Origin: Euryarchaeota archaeon UBA462
GTDB taxonomy: Archaea > Thermoplasmatota > Poseidoniia > Poseidoniales > Thalassarchaeaceae
Length of the DNA stretch: 64,000 nucleotides
NCBI GenBank assembly: GCA_002506755.1
Contig: DAYD01000021.1
Span: 45,606-109,605, forward strand
Direction: 5' to 3'
Shown piece by piece: positions 43,162-51,252 of this stretch. Both the position numbers and the translations under genes were made by a program. The stretch's first letter is position 1. Each line of letters opens with the position of its first letter. The notes beneath the pieces are model-generated. The model saw nothing but the letters and a program-made list of their open reading frames with translations. It was not told the origin of the DNA and searched no databases.

Positions 43162-44943
43162 ATGGAAGAGCGGCCAATTGGAAGGGATGTTATAGCAAGG
43201 GATCGCTTCTCTCGACTTATTTCACTAGGGGATAGAAATAACCCTCTGACATGGTCCCCGGGATTGATAACAAGTGATCTTGATCCCCAACTGCCTATTT
43301 CCATTGCCCCTCTTGCCTCACAAATAGACTCTTCAGAAATTCCTTCAACTCTTAGAATCAAAACCAGAGATAGGCTATGTTTCCCCTTCGACTCTGTAGA
43401 AACATGGGAAATGAGCTCCGGTTTACCACTCCCGCCGAGCCTTGTTGAATCAGATTCGGGCGATTTTGGGGAGGGTATGGAGGCAATGCCAGTCACTTGG
43501 GGCTCCCTTCATCATGATGAATCTCTGCTAGATGGGAAACATCAACCATCGATAATAGCAATCACCGACTCACCTCAATTGGCTGCCAACAGAGGTATGC
43601 TGGAGAGAGCAATCTTGACCGTCAGAACGACTTTCCCCGGCTCCCTTATCTGGACACCTGGAATCTCCGGACCAGATAACTGCGCCCTGCTCTCATGGAT
43701 GGGGGTTGACATGTTCGACCTAGGTAGGTCCCGTACTGCCTCTTCACTCGGCATTTTGCTAACAGAGTCCGGACCAAGAGAATTGGAGCCATCTACTGGC
43801 GAGGAAGCATCAATGGAGGCACAATGCGATTCATGGATCAGGGCAATATCGGCTACCAGATCAGCTATTAGAAAGGGCAAATTAAGACAACTCGCTGAAA
43901 GACAAAGCACTTCAAGCCCTAGATCCGTGGAGCGGTTGAGAATACATGATGAAATATCCTACGAATTTTCGATGCTAGTAGGTACCACACGCAGTCACGT
44001 AGAATCTGGATTTAATCTTAGATGCCACTCATATGAAAGTAGAAACGATACAAAAATAAGGCAATGGAGAAATCGAGTCACGGATTTCCACGATCCGCCC
44101 GAGCATCAAAGAGATGTATTGTTATTGCTTCCGTGCTCTGCTAAAAAACCGTATAAGCTATCCCAGAGCCATTCAAGGTTTAGAAAGTCGATTGGTAGTC
44201 AGAGAGCTCATGAGGTAATGGTGACCTCTCCACTAGGCCTAGTCCCTCGAGAAATAGAGGATCTTTGGCCAGCTGCGCATTATGATATCCCCGTCACAGG
44301 GGATTGGGATGATGACGAGATTCGAGTTATCAGAGAGATGGTTAACAAACTAGTAAAGAGGATAGGTTATCGTTCTGTGATCAACCATTCTAGCGTCGAA
44401 GTCTTTCCCGAGGGAGTTGAGGTCATAGATACCAGAGTCGGTGACTCGGCAGGATCTAAGGAATCCCTCGATAGATTGAGCCAAGCACTGTCTTCAGAGT
44501 TTGAAGATAACTTGTCGAAAAGAGAAAAAAAAGGCTCTCGACTCTCAGTATTGAAGTCTATTTCATCATTCCAATTTGGTTCAGATGTGTGGCTCGATGG
44601 GTGTGAAGTAAGGGGAAGACCCCCGATTCTGACTATTACTAAGGATGGAAACCAAATTGCGAAATGGAACCCTAGGAACGGAAGATTTTCATTCTCCAAG
44701 CTGAGCTTACCACTTCTGCAAAAAAATCAAATTCTTAAGTCAGTAGAAATATCCGAAGGTATGAAATGGATCGGTGATATTTTCCCAAGCTATATACAAT
44801 CATATGATAGAACAATTGAATCTGGGGATGAGTTGCTGATCATTCAAAATGGAAGCCTCCTAGGTACTGCAAGAGCAGTCGCACCTGCCTGGGAGTGGCC
44901 CCATGGCCCCGGAAGGCTAGCAAAATCGAGGCATAGGCTGTAA
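43162..44943 (+). CDS. arcS: Archaeosine synthase ArcS
   Basis: The frame opens at 43081, but those first 27 codons overlap the divergent gene; ATG 43162 (593 aa) is preferred. ArcS converts preQ0 at position 15 of archaeal tRNAs toward archaeosine; in several groups a lysine adduct is made and then cleaved by a radical SAM partner. The diagnostic motif PC-x3-KPY-x2-S-x2-H is present at residues 324-337 (PCSAKKPYKLSQSH), followed by HEVMVTSPLGLVPREIEDLWPAAHYDIPVTG, the most conserved block of the family. An N-terminal TGT-derived domain and a C-terminal PUA-like RNA-binding domain (GDELLIIQNGSLLGTARAV) complete the layout. The partner and the TGT enzyme are not in this window. Confidence 0.9.
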   Translation: MEERPIGRDVIARDRFSRLISLGDRNNPLTWSPGLITSDLDPQLPISIAPLASQIDSSEIPSTLRIKTRDRLCFPFDSVETWEMSSGLPLPPSLVESDSGDFGEGMEAMPVTWGSLHHDESLLDGKHQPSIIAITDSPQLAANRGMLERAILTVRTTFPGSLIWTPGISGPDNCALLSWMGVDMFDLGRSRTASSLGILLTESGPRELEPSTGEEASMEAQCDSWIRAISATRSAIRKGKLRQLAERQSTSSPRSVERLRIHDEISYEFSMLVGTTRSHVESGFNLRCHSYESRNDTKIRQWRNRVTDFHDPPEHQRDVLLLLPCSAKKPYKLSQSHSRFRKSIGSQRAHEVMVTSPLGLVPREIEDLWPAAHYDIPVTGDWDDDEIRVIREMVNKLVKRIGYRSVINHSSVEVFPEGVEVIDTRVGDSAGSKESLDRLSQALSSEFEDNLSKREKKGSRLSVLKSISSFQFGSDVWLDGCEVRGRPPILTITKDGNQIAKWNPRNGRFSFSKLSLPLLQKNQILKSVEISEGMKWIGDIFPSYIQSYDRTIESGDELLIIQNGSLLGTARAVAPAWEWPHGPGRLAKSRHRL

Positions 44944-45016
44944 TGAGTTCCTATCCGACATCAACGTAGCGATTAAAGAGGAAGAGCAGGTGGGCTGGCT
45001 GCTTGAGGTGAAATAA

Positions 45017-45472
45017 GTGGCAAGGATGCACAGTAAAGGTAAGGGGAAGAGTGGCTCCAACAAGCCCTATTCTAATGACCCACCTGAGTGGTCCAACTCA
45101 GACAAAAAAGAAGTCGAGGAGCTTATAGTCCAGCTATCAGGTGAAGGGCACACAAATGCATCTATCGGGTCTATACTGAGAGATCTACATGGTGTGCCCA
45201 ACGTCAGACTGGTCACAGGAGAGCGGGTATCCCAAACTCTCCAAAGGCTAGGAAAGGATACAGGCTACCCCGAAGACCTAATGAGTTTGATGAGGAGGGC
45301 TCTCAGGTTAATCGACCACCTTTCACAAAACTCAAAGGACGTTCATAACAGAAGACAACTAGAATTATGTGAGTCAAAAATTAGGCGATTGTCTAGATAT
45401 TACAAGGATAATGATAGACTCGCTTCCGATTGGACTTACAAGAGGGATCAACTCAGACTCATGGTCGAGTAA
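45017..45472 (+). CDS. rps15: Small ribosomal subunit protein S15 (archaeal)
   Basis: A 151-aa ribosomal protein matching archaeal S15/eukaryotic S13: start MARMHSKGKGKSGSNKP, middle EGHTNASIGSILRDLHGVPNVR, and the S15 core RALRLIDHLSQNSKDVHNRRQLELCESKIRRLSRYYK. Start is GTG 45017 with GAGGTGA just upstream; the downstream ATG would cut the conserved start. It binds 16S rRNA early in small-subunit assembly. Confidence 0.95.
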   Translation: MARMHSKGKGKSGSNKPYSNDPPEWSNSDKKEVEELIVQLSGEGHTNASIGSILRDLHGVPNVRLVTGERVSQTLQRLGKDTGYPEDLMSLMRRALRLIDHLSQNSKDVHNRRQLELCESKIRRLSRYYKDNDRLASDWTYKRDQLRLMVE

Positions 45473-45511
45473 TGACTACTGATTTGTACTCGTTTAGTCT
45501 GGCAAGATACA

Positions 45512-46366
45512 GTGCGACAGCTGATTGAACACCAGTCATTCTATTCCATTAGAGAATCTCTTGAGAGGTCCGCTGCAAGTTTTACTAGGACTAGAAAACC
45601 AATTCTAATTCTTTCACCACCAACACTCAAAGGAGCTCTTTCAATAGCTCCCTTAGAGGCATCTTTGATAGATGAAAATATACCATACAGAAGAAGATTC
45701 TCGACAGAAAAACCCCAATCTTCTAGATTTATTAAAATCGTTGATGCTCCGGAAATAGATAATGGGGGGATTGTTGATTATTCTGAAACTACAATTTCCC
45801 CTCTCACTGTCGAGGGTCTCAAGGGTAGGAAAGGAGATTCTAGAAAGGGCACATTAAGCACTGTAGCCCAAGCTCATGCACTCGCACAGATAATTTCCCC
45901 CTCTAGTCAAAGACTGAGGAGGATGAGGCCTTGGGTGTTGTCAGGAAATTGGATTGATGGGGCATTAGACACGACCTACGATCCCGTCTATACTTCATTG
46001 CGGGATTTCCTTTCTGAAGAGGGTTCTATCAACGTAGTCCCCCTAACAGAGGTGCCTAACCCAGAAAAAGGAAACTACTACTGGATCGAAGAAGGAGAAT
46101 TAGCTCGAATATCAAAGATCTGGAATTCTTTTGATATGAACCAGAAGGAAATGGCAATGGACTCTTTAGCTGAACCCGCGATTGTGAGAAAAACACCAAC
46201 AACAGCCAGACTTGAAGAGTTGATCTGGCACTGCATAATTGGGGTAGATTGGCAAACTGACCTAGCCTCTCAAATATTCAAGCTTTCAGATCTCTGGGGG
46301 GAATCGGACCATCGCAAGTCTGCATCTGATATTGTCGATTTACTCATTTCGAAAGGAAATTGCTAA
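45512..46366 (+). CDS. Conserved-position unknown protein after rps15 (possible degenerate RecJ/DHH relative)
   Basis: A 284-aa soluble protein starting at GTG 45512, 39 bases after rps15. Its opening PILILSPPTLKGALSIAPLEASLIDENIPYRR has the strand-helix rhythm of a DHH phosphoesterase N-terminus but lacks the Asp-His-Asp metal motifs. A His-rich segment ALAQI and a C-terminal helical region follow. In many euryarchaea the gene after rps15 is a RecJ-like nuclease/GAN or Cdc45-related protein, so an inactivated relative is conceivable; this is context-based speculation. No confident family call. Confidence 0.55.
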   Translation: MRQLIEHQSFYSIRESLERSAASFTRTRKPILILSPPTLKGALSIAPLEASLIDENIPYRRRFSTEKPQSSRFIKIVDAPEIDNGGIVDYSETTISPLTVEGLKGRKGDSRKGTLSTVAQAHALAQIISPSSQRLRRMRPWVLSGNWIDGALDTTYDPVYTSLRDFLSEEGSINVVPLTEVPNPEKGNYYWIEEGELARISKIWNSFDMNQKEMAMDSLAEPAIVRKTPTTARLEELIWHCIIGVDWQTDLASQIFKLSDLWGESDHRKSASDIVDLLISKGNC

Positions 46367-46400
46367 GTAATTCAGTATGTAAGATAATTTTCAGCGAGCT

Positions 46401-48413
46401 TCATTCTATTCTAAGTGTGCTATTACACCCCTTACATTCTATTCTGAGTGGCCTTATGTCTGAGTTTACTCGGTTTCTTTTTCCACATGAAGGACATTTT
46501 ACTCTTCCCCGGCCCATTTCATTTGCTTCGGCTGAATCTTTCTTGGGGGATATTATTGCAGCTGGAAATACAAGTAAAACACTTGAAGCCACGACGCCTA
46601 AGACGATTGGCATAGGAAGTCCATACCAATAGATGGCAAGTGACAGAACACCCAGAACGCCGACCATAATCATACTAGGTACTCTGGTTCTATTCCTAGT
46701 TAATGCCATTCCAATTCCTATTGCGACTACTAGGGCGAAAACCGAAATCACGGCAGAAATGAGAGGGCTAAATAAAAGCGAATTGCTTGCAACAAATTCC
46801 ACCCTATAGTCTGAGTCAGACTGTATATCCGACTCATCCAGAGTCAGGATCTCGGTTACTATCCACCTTCTGTGCGTGTAATCAACCTCTTCATTGTCAG
46901 AGCTCACACCACCAAACCCGGAAAGCATTCCCGTGCTTACCTTGAATGATAAGTCAACCCTTTCCCAGAAGTCATACCCACCAGGTCTGACGAAGTCTTC
47001 AATCAAGGTCTGCCTACTATTATCATCTACATAGTATGATGAGCTTATTCTAATTGATATGCTATCTGAATTGAAAGCTCTTGAAGCCCCGAAATCTATG
47101 GTGACCTCCATGGGCCCAAAATCCACAGGATCTGTCCCAAAAACAGAATTAGGACTCACCATCAGACCATTTGTCAGGAATGATTTCAAGTCTGACTTTG
47201 AACCCCTTAGATGGTTCTCAAGAGCTTGCTGCTCGGAATTGTCAACCCTGCCGTTTTGTTTTTCGGTAGACGCTACGGTGTCGGAATATGTGTTGAGATT
47301 ACGCCACCAGCTATTTGATCCAAGGCTCTTATTCCCTATGTTGTCCAATCCCCACCTCATCCACTGTGACATTGCCCCATCAAATCTTATTGCAGTGTCC
47401 CTTTTAATGGAATTGCCATCATAATCGCAGTCGATTATAACCTCCAATGATGAACCTCCTGTCCTGGGTGGTTCTTCTTCTGGATACCAGCTATTATCGC
47501 CAGTGTTTTGCCCTAATGTAATCTCATGCATCTTATCAGCATCAATAGTCAATGATTGCTGGGGGGTTATCTGGAAGTCTGTTCTAACGGAACCGCCCCC
47601 AGAGCTACCGGGGTCCCATACAAAAGTTACATCCACCCAATCGTCATTGTAATTCACTATTGGCCTTTCAGAAATTTCTACATTCTGTACTAGTAAGCTC
47701 CCACTAGATGCAGTCCAGAACCTATCTCCGAAACCCGAGGTTAATCTAACGGGAAAGAAAACCAAGTTCCCTCTAACGCTAGCCTCCCTTATTTCCACGC
47801 CTACGAGTGGAAAACTCATAGAAATTGATGCATCATTTTCCTCCGAACCCCAAAAGAAATTGATTCCCGAGTCGCTAGTTGGATTAGAGAACACCAAATT
47901 CCTGACCGAGAAAGTCACCTGGATGTTATCATTTTTCGAGAACTCTCCTTGTTGGACTTCTATCGGTACTTGAAGCTCTCCTGTTCCTTCCAACATTACT
48001 GCGGGTAGATCAGAGGAGCTCTCGTAAGTGTCCCCCCCTATCTTGATGACCACTGTTGCGTTTGCAGCCAGTCCCGAGGCCTGTACTACCTCGTAGGGGA
48101 TGCTGAATGTCCATTGTCCTGCGTCATATTGTCCCGGTTCTCCCCACTCTATTGACCAAGTGCCAACTTCAACCTCTCCAAATATAGAAGAGGTCACCTC
48201 GACCGACTCTTCCTTTTCTAGTTCCGAATCGAACGGAGTAAGTCCGCCATTATCCGGATCACCTAGGAGAAATAGATCGAAATTAGTAGACTCACAGCAC
48301 GAGGTTGTATCCTCGGCAACCGTATTAATCGGACCCAAAATCACTGATATCATCAATGCCGAGGTGATCAAAACAAACCTTGCTCGTGCCCCTTCCACGG
48401 TTCTCTGATTCAA
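46401..48413 (-). CDS. Exported beta-rich protein with three C-terminal TM helices and zinc ribbon
   Basis: A 670-aa protein; TTG 48413 is the start, with GGGGATGAG just upstream and no better codon before the signal peptide (FVLITSALMISVILGPINTVAED). About 480 exported residues of beta-sandwich type follow, then three membrane helices (SPLISAVISVFALVVAIGIG, IMVGVLGVLSLAIYWYGL, IVLGVVASSVLLVFPAAII) and a cytoplasmic zinc ribbon with CPSCGKRNRV and a paired CKGC. Joining an outer sensor-like domain to an internal zinc ribbon suggests signalling or a scaffold, but no function is known. It follows gltX by 60 bases on the same strand and ends 34 bases from the convergent gene. Confidence 0.65.
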   Translation of the reverse strand: MNQRTVEGARARFVLITSALMISVILGPINTVAEDTTSCCESTNFDLFLLGDPDNGGLTPFDSELEKEESVEVTSSIFGEVEVGTWSIEWGEPGQYDAGQWTFSIPYEVVQASGLAANATVVIKIGGDTYESSSDLPAVMLEGTGELQVPIEVQQGEFSKNDNIQVTFSVRNLVFSNPTSDSGINFFWGSEENDASISMSFPLVGVEIREASVRGNLVFFPVRLTSGFGDRFWTASSGSLLVQNVEISERPIVNYNDDWVDVTFVWDPGSSGGGSVRTDFQITPQQSLTIDADKMHEITLGQNTGDNSWYPEEEPPRTGGSSLEVIIDCDYDGNSIKRDTAIRFDGAMSQWMRWGLDNIGNKSLGSNSWWRNLNTYSDTVASTEKQNGRVDNSEQQALENHLRGSKSDLKSFLTNGLMVSPNSVFGTDPVDFGPMEVTIDFGASRAFNSDSISIRISSSYYVDDNSRQTLIEDFVRPGGYDFWERVDLSFKVSTGMLSGFGGVSSDNEEVDYTHRRWIVTEILTLDESDIQSDSDYRVEFVASNSLLFSPLISAVISVFALVVAIGIGMALTRNRTRVPSMIMVGVLGVLSLAIYWYGLPMPIVLGVVASSVLLVFPAAIISPKKDSAEANEMGRGRVKCPSCGKRNRVNSDIRPLRIECKGCNSTLRIE

Positions 48414-48473
48414 CTCATCCCCTTCAATGCGACCCCAATAGGTGCAAATTTCATGCCGATTAGCACTATTGCC

Positions 48474-50183
48474 CTAGTTGTGAAGCCATAGCATCCTGAC
48501 TACGCCCTCAACTATGTCTTCGACCCGTGCAAAACCAATCCTCTCTAATTGGTATACTTCTCCTAGTCTAATTTCAAATCCTTCAACCACTCCTCTAATT
48601 ATTTCGACCCCTTCCTCATTAGGAATCGAAAGAGTCGCTTCCTGCGCCACTCCCTTAGTTAGCCATTGTATGATCGGTCTATTGTCCGATCTGTTCAAAC
48701 TCTCTATTTTCGCTTCAAAGTCTGAAATATATATGTCTGCAAAATCCTTTAACCTAACTTTTCCATCAACCAAGTCAGATGACTGAACAAGGATAGAACT
48801 CTCAAATTTCCACTCTCTACTGCCTAGAATTTTATTTTCGGGATGCCTTGGCAACAAAATCTGAGGATTCTTTAAATCGGTTTTTATCTCCAAACTTACA
48901 GGTTTTGCGACAAAGCTCCTCCTTTCACATTTTGAGTCTATTAATGCAGAATTTAGAGATTCCAATGTCTTCATTGATATTGATATGTCCTTTTGGGTGA
49001 GGCCTATTTCTGACCACATATTCTTGATTGACTGGGAATCAAAGCCTCTTCTTCGTAGAGCCTTAATTGTTGGGAGCCTCGGATCATCCCATCCCTCATA
49101 ATCCAATTTGTTAATCGACTCTTGCATTGATGAGGTCGAGAATCCCCCAAACTCATGCACCTTGACCCTCCCCCAGTAAAGTGTTTCGGGGTACTGCCAC
49201 CCAAAATGATTGTACAGGAGAGTCTGCTTTCTTGTGCTATCCATAAGGTCCTTGCCACGAATTATGTGTGTGACTCCCTGCTCATGATCCTCTATAGCAC
49301 TCTGGAAATCAAGCAACGGCCAAACCTTGTACTTGTCGGCTACAATTGGATGCTCGGAGTGTTGAATTCTCAGGGCAGGCCAGTCTCTCAATGCGGGGTT
49401 AGGCAGCGTCATATCTGTCTTCACTCTTACAACCGCCTCCCCTTCGAGAAAAATCCCAGAATTCATCTTCTCCCAATCTTCTAGATTTTCGTCTACCTTT
49501 CTGTCCCTACAGGAGCACTCCGATTTCGACTCTCTAGAAGCTCTGAAATCCTCTGCGCTGCAGCGACATACGTATCCGAATCCGTCGGAGATCATCTTTT
49601 CTGCGTAATTCAAGTAAACCGGCATTCTCTCGCTTGCAATTACCTCAACATCCGCGGGTCTACCTGCGAGCCATTCAAAATCCTCCCTGATCCAATCGTA
49701 GGCATTCCTAAGAGGTGCCTTCACTTTTGTATCTGTGTCATCAAATCTAAGGACCACTTTACCACTGTATATCTCAGCATAAGAAGAGTTGATCACAACT
49801 CCTCTGGAATGTCCAATTGACAGTGGCCCGTTTGGATTTGGTGCGAACCTAACTATCACTTCTGATGTGTCCCCGGGCAAATCCCTGAGATTCTCAGATT
49901 TTTGATGCTTCTCCCTAGTCAACGCACCGGGGTCAATAGCCTCAAGCTCCGAGACAACCTCATCGGAACCTAGCTCTCTGAATGTCTTGTTTGCCCTAAT
50001 TACTTCTAATTTAACTAGTTCTAACAGACTCTTTGCCCTACTTCTAAGGTCCTGCCTTTCAGACAACACTCTTCCCAGAACACTCCCTTCCTGGCCATCT
50101 CCATTATACTCGATGGAGTTCTGAAGCGCATATTTGCGTACCACAAGTGGCACTTCTGGCCCCCAATCAATCTCATCAACCAT
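48474..50183 (-). CDS. gltX: Glutamyl-tRNA synthetase (archaeal, non-discriminating type)
   Basis: A 569-aa class I aminoacyl-tRNA synthetase charging tRNA-Glu (and, in archaea, often tRNA-Gln for later amidation). N-terminal archaeal helical extension, then the ATP-binding HIGH variant SIGH at 122-125 inside PNPNGPLSIGHSRG, and the archaeal block LDYEGWDDPRLPTIKALRRRG. The second ATP motif normally reads LSTSK-I/M; here it is FSTSSM, with Ser in place of the conserved lysine. Several Cys (CRCSAED, CSCRDR) near 200 could bind zinc. ATG 50183; rnhB lies 45 bases upstream and the next gene follows 60 bases downstream, forming a probable operon. Confidence 0.93.
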   Translation of the reverse strand: MVDEIDWGPEVPLVVRKYALQNSIEYNGDGQEGSVLGRVLSERQDLRSRAKSLLELVKLEVIRANKTFRELGSDEVVSELEAIDPGALTREKHQKSENLRDLPGDTSEVIVRFAPNPNGPLSIGHSRGVVINSSYAEIYSGKVVLRFDDTDTKVKAPLRNAYDWIREDFEWLAGRPADVEVIASERMPVYLNYAEKMISDGFGYVCRCSAEDFRASRESKSECSCRDRKVDENLEDWEKMNSGIFLEGEAVVRVKTDMTLPNPALRDWPALRIQHSEHPIVADKYKVWPLLDFQSAIEDHEQGVTHIIRGKDLMDSTRKQTLLYNHFGWQYPETLYWGRVKVHEFGGFSTSSMQESINKLDYEGWDDPRLPTIKALRRRGFDSQSIKNMWSEIGLTQKDISISMKTLESLNSALIDSKCERRSFVAKPVSLEIKTDLKNPQILLPRHPENKILGSREWKFESSILVQSSDLVDGKVRLKDFADIYISDFEAKIESLNRSDNRPIIQWLTKGVAQEATLSIPNEEGVEIIRGVVEGFEIRLGEVYQLERIGFARVEDIVEGVVRMLWLHN

Positions 50184-50228
50184 ACTTTGTATTCACAACC
50201 GGAAAGCGGTCACATTTCACTATTCTTC

Positions 50229-50966
50229 CTACTCCCAGTCTGTTAGAGTCTGTTGGACGTTTTTTGTTGGCCCTGAAAATCTGTTTGGAAAAGGGCTATT
50301 GTTTTGTTTTATCCATGATCTCCGAACGTTTGCCCAACTCCATCTTAGCATCTCATGGGGTATTTCGCCACAACAGAGTAAGTCAATAGCACGCTTTGTT
50401 ACCTGATCAGATGGATACCCCGAACCAAGGTCCAAACCCTCATTTCTCGATAGGATACTAATTTCCTTATCCCTATTCACCTTCGCAATTATGCTTGCTG
50501 CAGCAACCAATACGTCATTTGTATCCATCTTGTGCCTTGAGTCTACACTGCACTTTTTCCAATTACTTCCCAGCGCTTCAGAGACATTTTCCCCAAACCG
50601 CTTCTCATTTACGTCACAAGCGTCTAGAAACAGGCAGTTTACATCAGCGGCTACTCCAGCCTTTTGAATTGCCTTCGCGAATAATTCGACTTCAAGTGAA
50701 TTTAGCGTTCCAGTCTCCATCCATTTGTCGATATTCGCTGGATGGCATATTTCTACTCCTATTCCCCACCCATGCTCCTCAGATTTCCCCATCAATTTCT
50801 CGTAAACCAACTCTCTCCTTTTCCTACTCAATTTTTTTGAATCTTGAACGCCGAGATCGTTTAGATACTTTCTTTCTGTTTTTTTTATAGATAACGCACA
50901 CACCACTAGAGGTCCTATTGCAGGCCCTCTCCCTGCTTCGTCCACTCCAATATCGTACTCCTTCAC
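50229..50966 (-). CDS. rnhB: Ribonuclease HII
   Basis: The frame opens at GTG 51041 (270 aa), but GTG 50966 gives MKEYDIGVDEAGRGPAIGP, the family start, and 245 aa, a normal archaeal length. Catalytic D9 and E10 in DEAGRG, a further Asp in CLFLDACDV and the HKMDTNDVLVAAASIIAKVNRD block identify RNase HII, which cuts RNA of RNA-DNA hybrids and removes misincorporated ribonucleotides. A PCNA-interaction tail may be present at the C-terminus (PNRFSGPTKNVQQTLTDWE), not certain. Operon with gltX. Confidence 0.92.
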   Translation of the reverse strand: MKEYDIGVDEAGRGPAIGPLVVCALSIKKTERKYLNDLGVQDSKKLSRKRRELVYEKLMGKSEEHGWGIGVEICHPANIDKWMETGTLNSLEVELFAKAIQKAGVAADVNCLFLDACDVNEKRFGENVSEALGSNWKKCSVDSRHKMDTNDVLVAAASIIAKVNRDKEISILSRNEGLDLGSGYPSDQVTKRAIDLLCCGEIPHEMLRWSWANVRRSWIKQNNSPFPNRFSGPTKNVQQTLTDWE

Positions 50967-51057
50967 AACCCATGAAAGGAAGTCAAGCTCAAGAAAACTA
51001 CGTACAATTGATGCAAATGGGGGAAATACTGATGTCTGCACTCGCCTTTCGCTATCT

Positions 51058-51252
51058 ATGGGACCGATATGGCCATTCAGGAAGAAGAAATCCGAAAAAC
51101 CAAGTATTTCCAGATCTAGCTACACAAAAAATGTAGTAGAATACGAGAGAAAAACCGGAGAAAAAAAGACCGATAAAAAGGAAAATCACCTCGAAGGAAA
51201 GAAGTTCAAAGATGCTATGAGCCTGCTTTCGAGAAAAACCGAAGATGATTAA
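51058..51252 (+). CDS. Small Lys/Glu-rich protein (64 aa)
   Basis: ATG 51058, divergent from rnhB, with its stop overlapping the pheT stop by four bases (TTAA shared). The product begins GPIWPFRKKKSEKP and is otherwise a charged helix (EYERKTGEKKTDKKENHLEGKKFKDAMSLLSRKTEDD). No domain recognised. The tight stop overlap, a pattern seen at other gene pairs here, supports it as a real gene. Confidence 0.5.
   Translation: MGPIWPFRKKKSEKPSISRSSYTKNVVEYERKTGEKKTDKKENHLEGKKFKDAMSLLSRKTEDD

Noticed and set aside
46360..46632. 90-aa plus-strand ORF over the 3' end of the zinc-ribbon membrane protein
   Set aside because: It is antisense to three helices and a zinc ribbon of the minus-strand gene and has no recognisable features.
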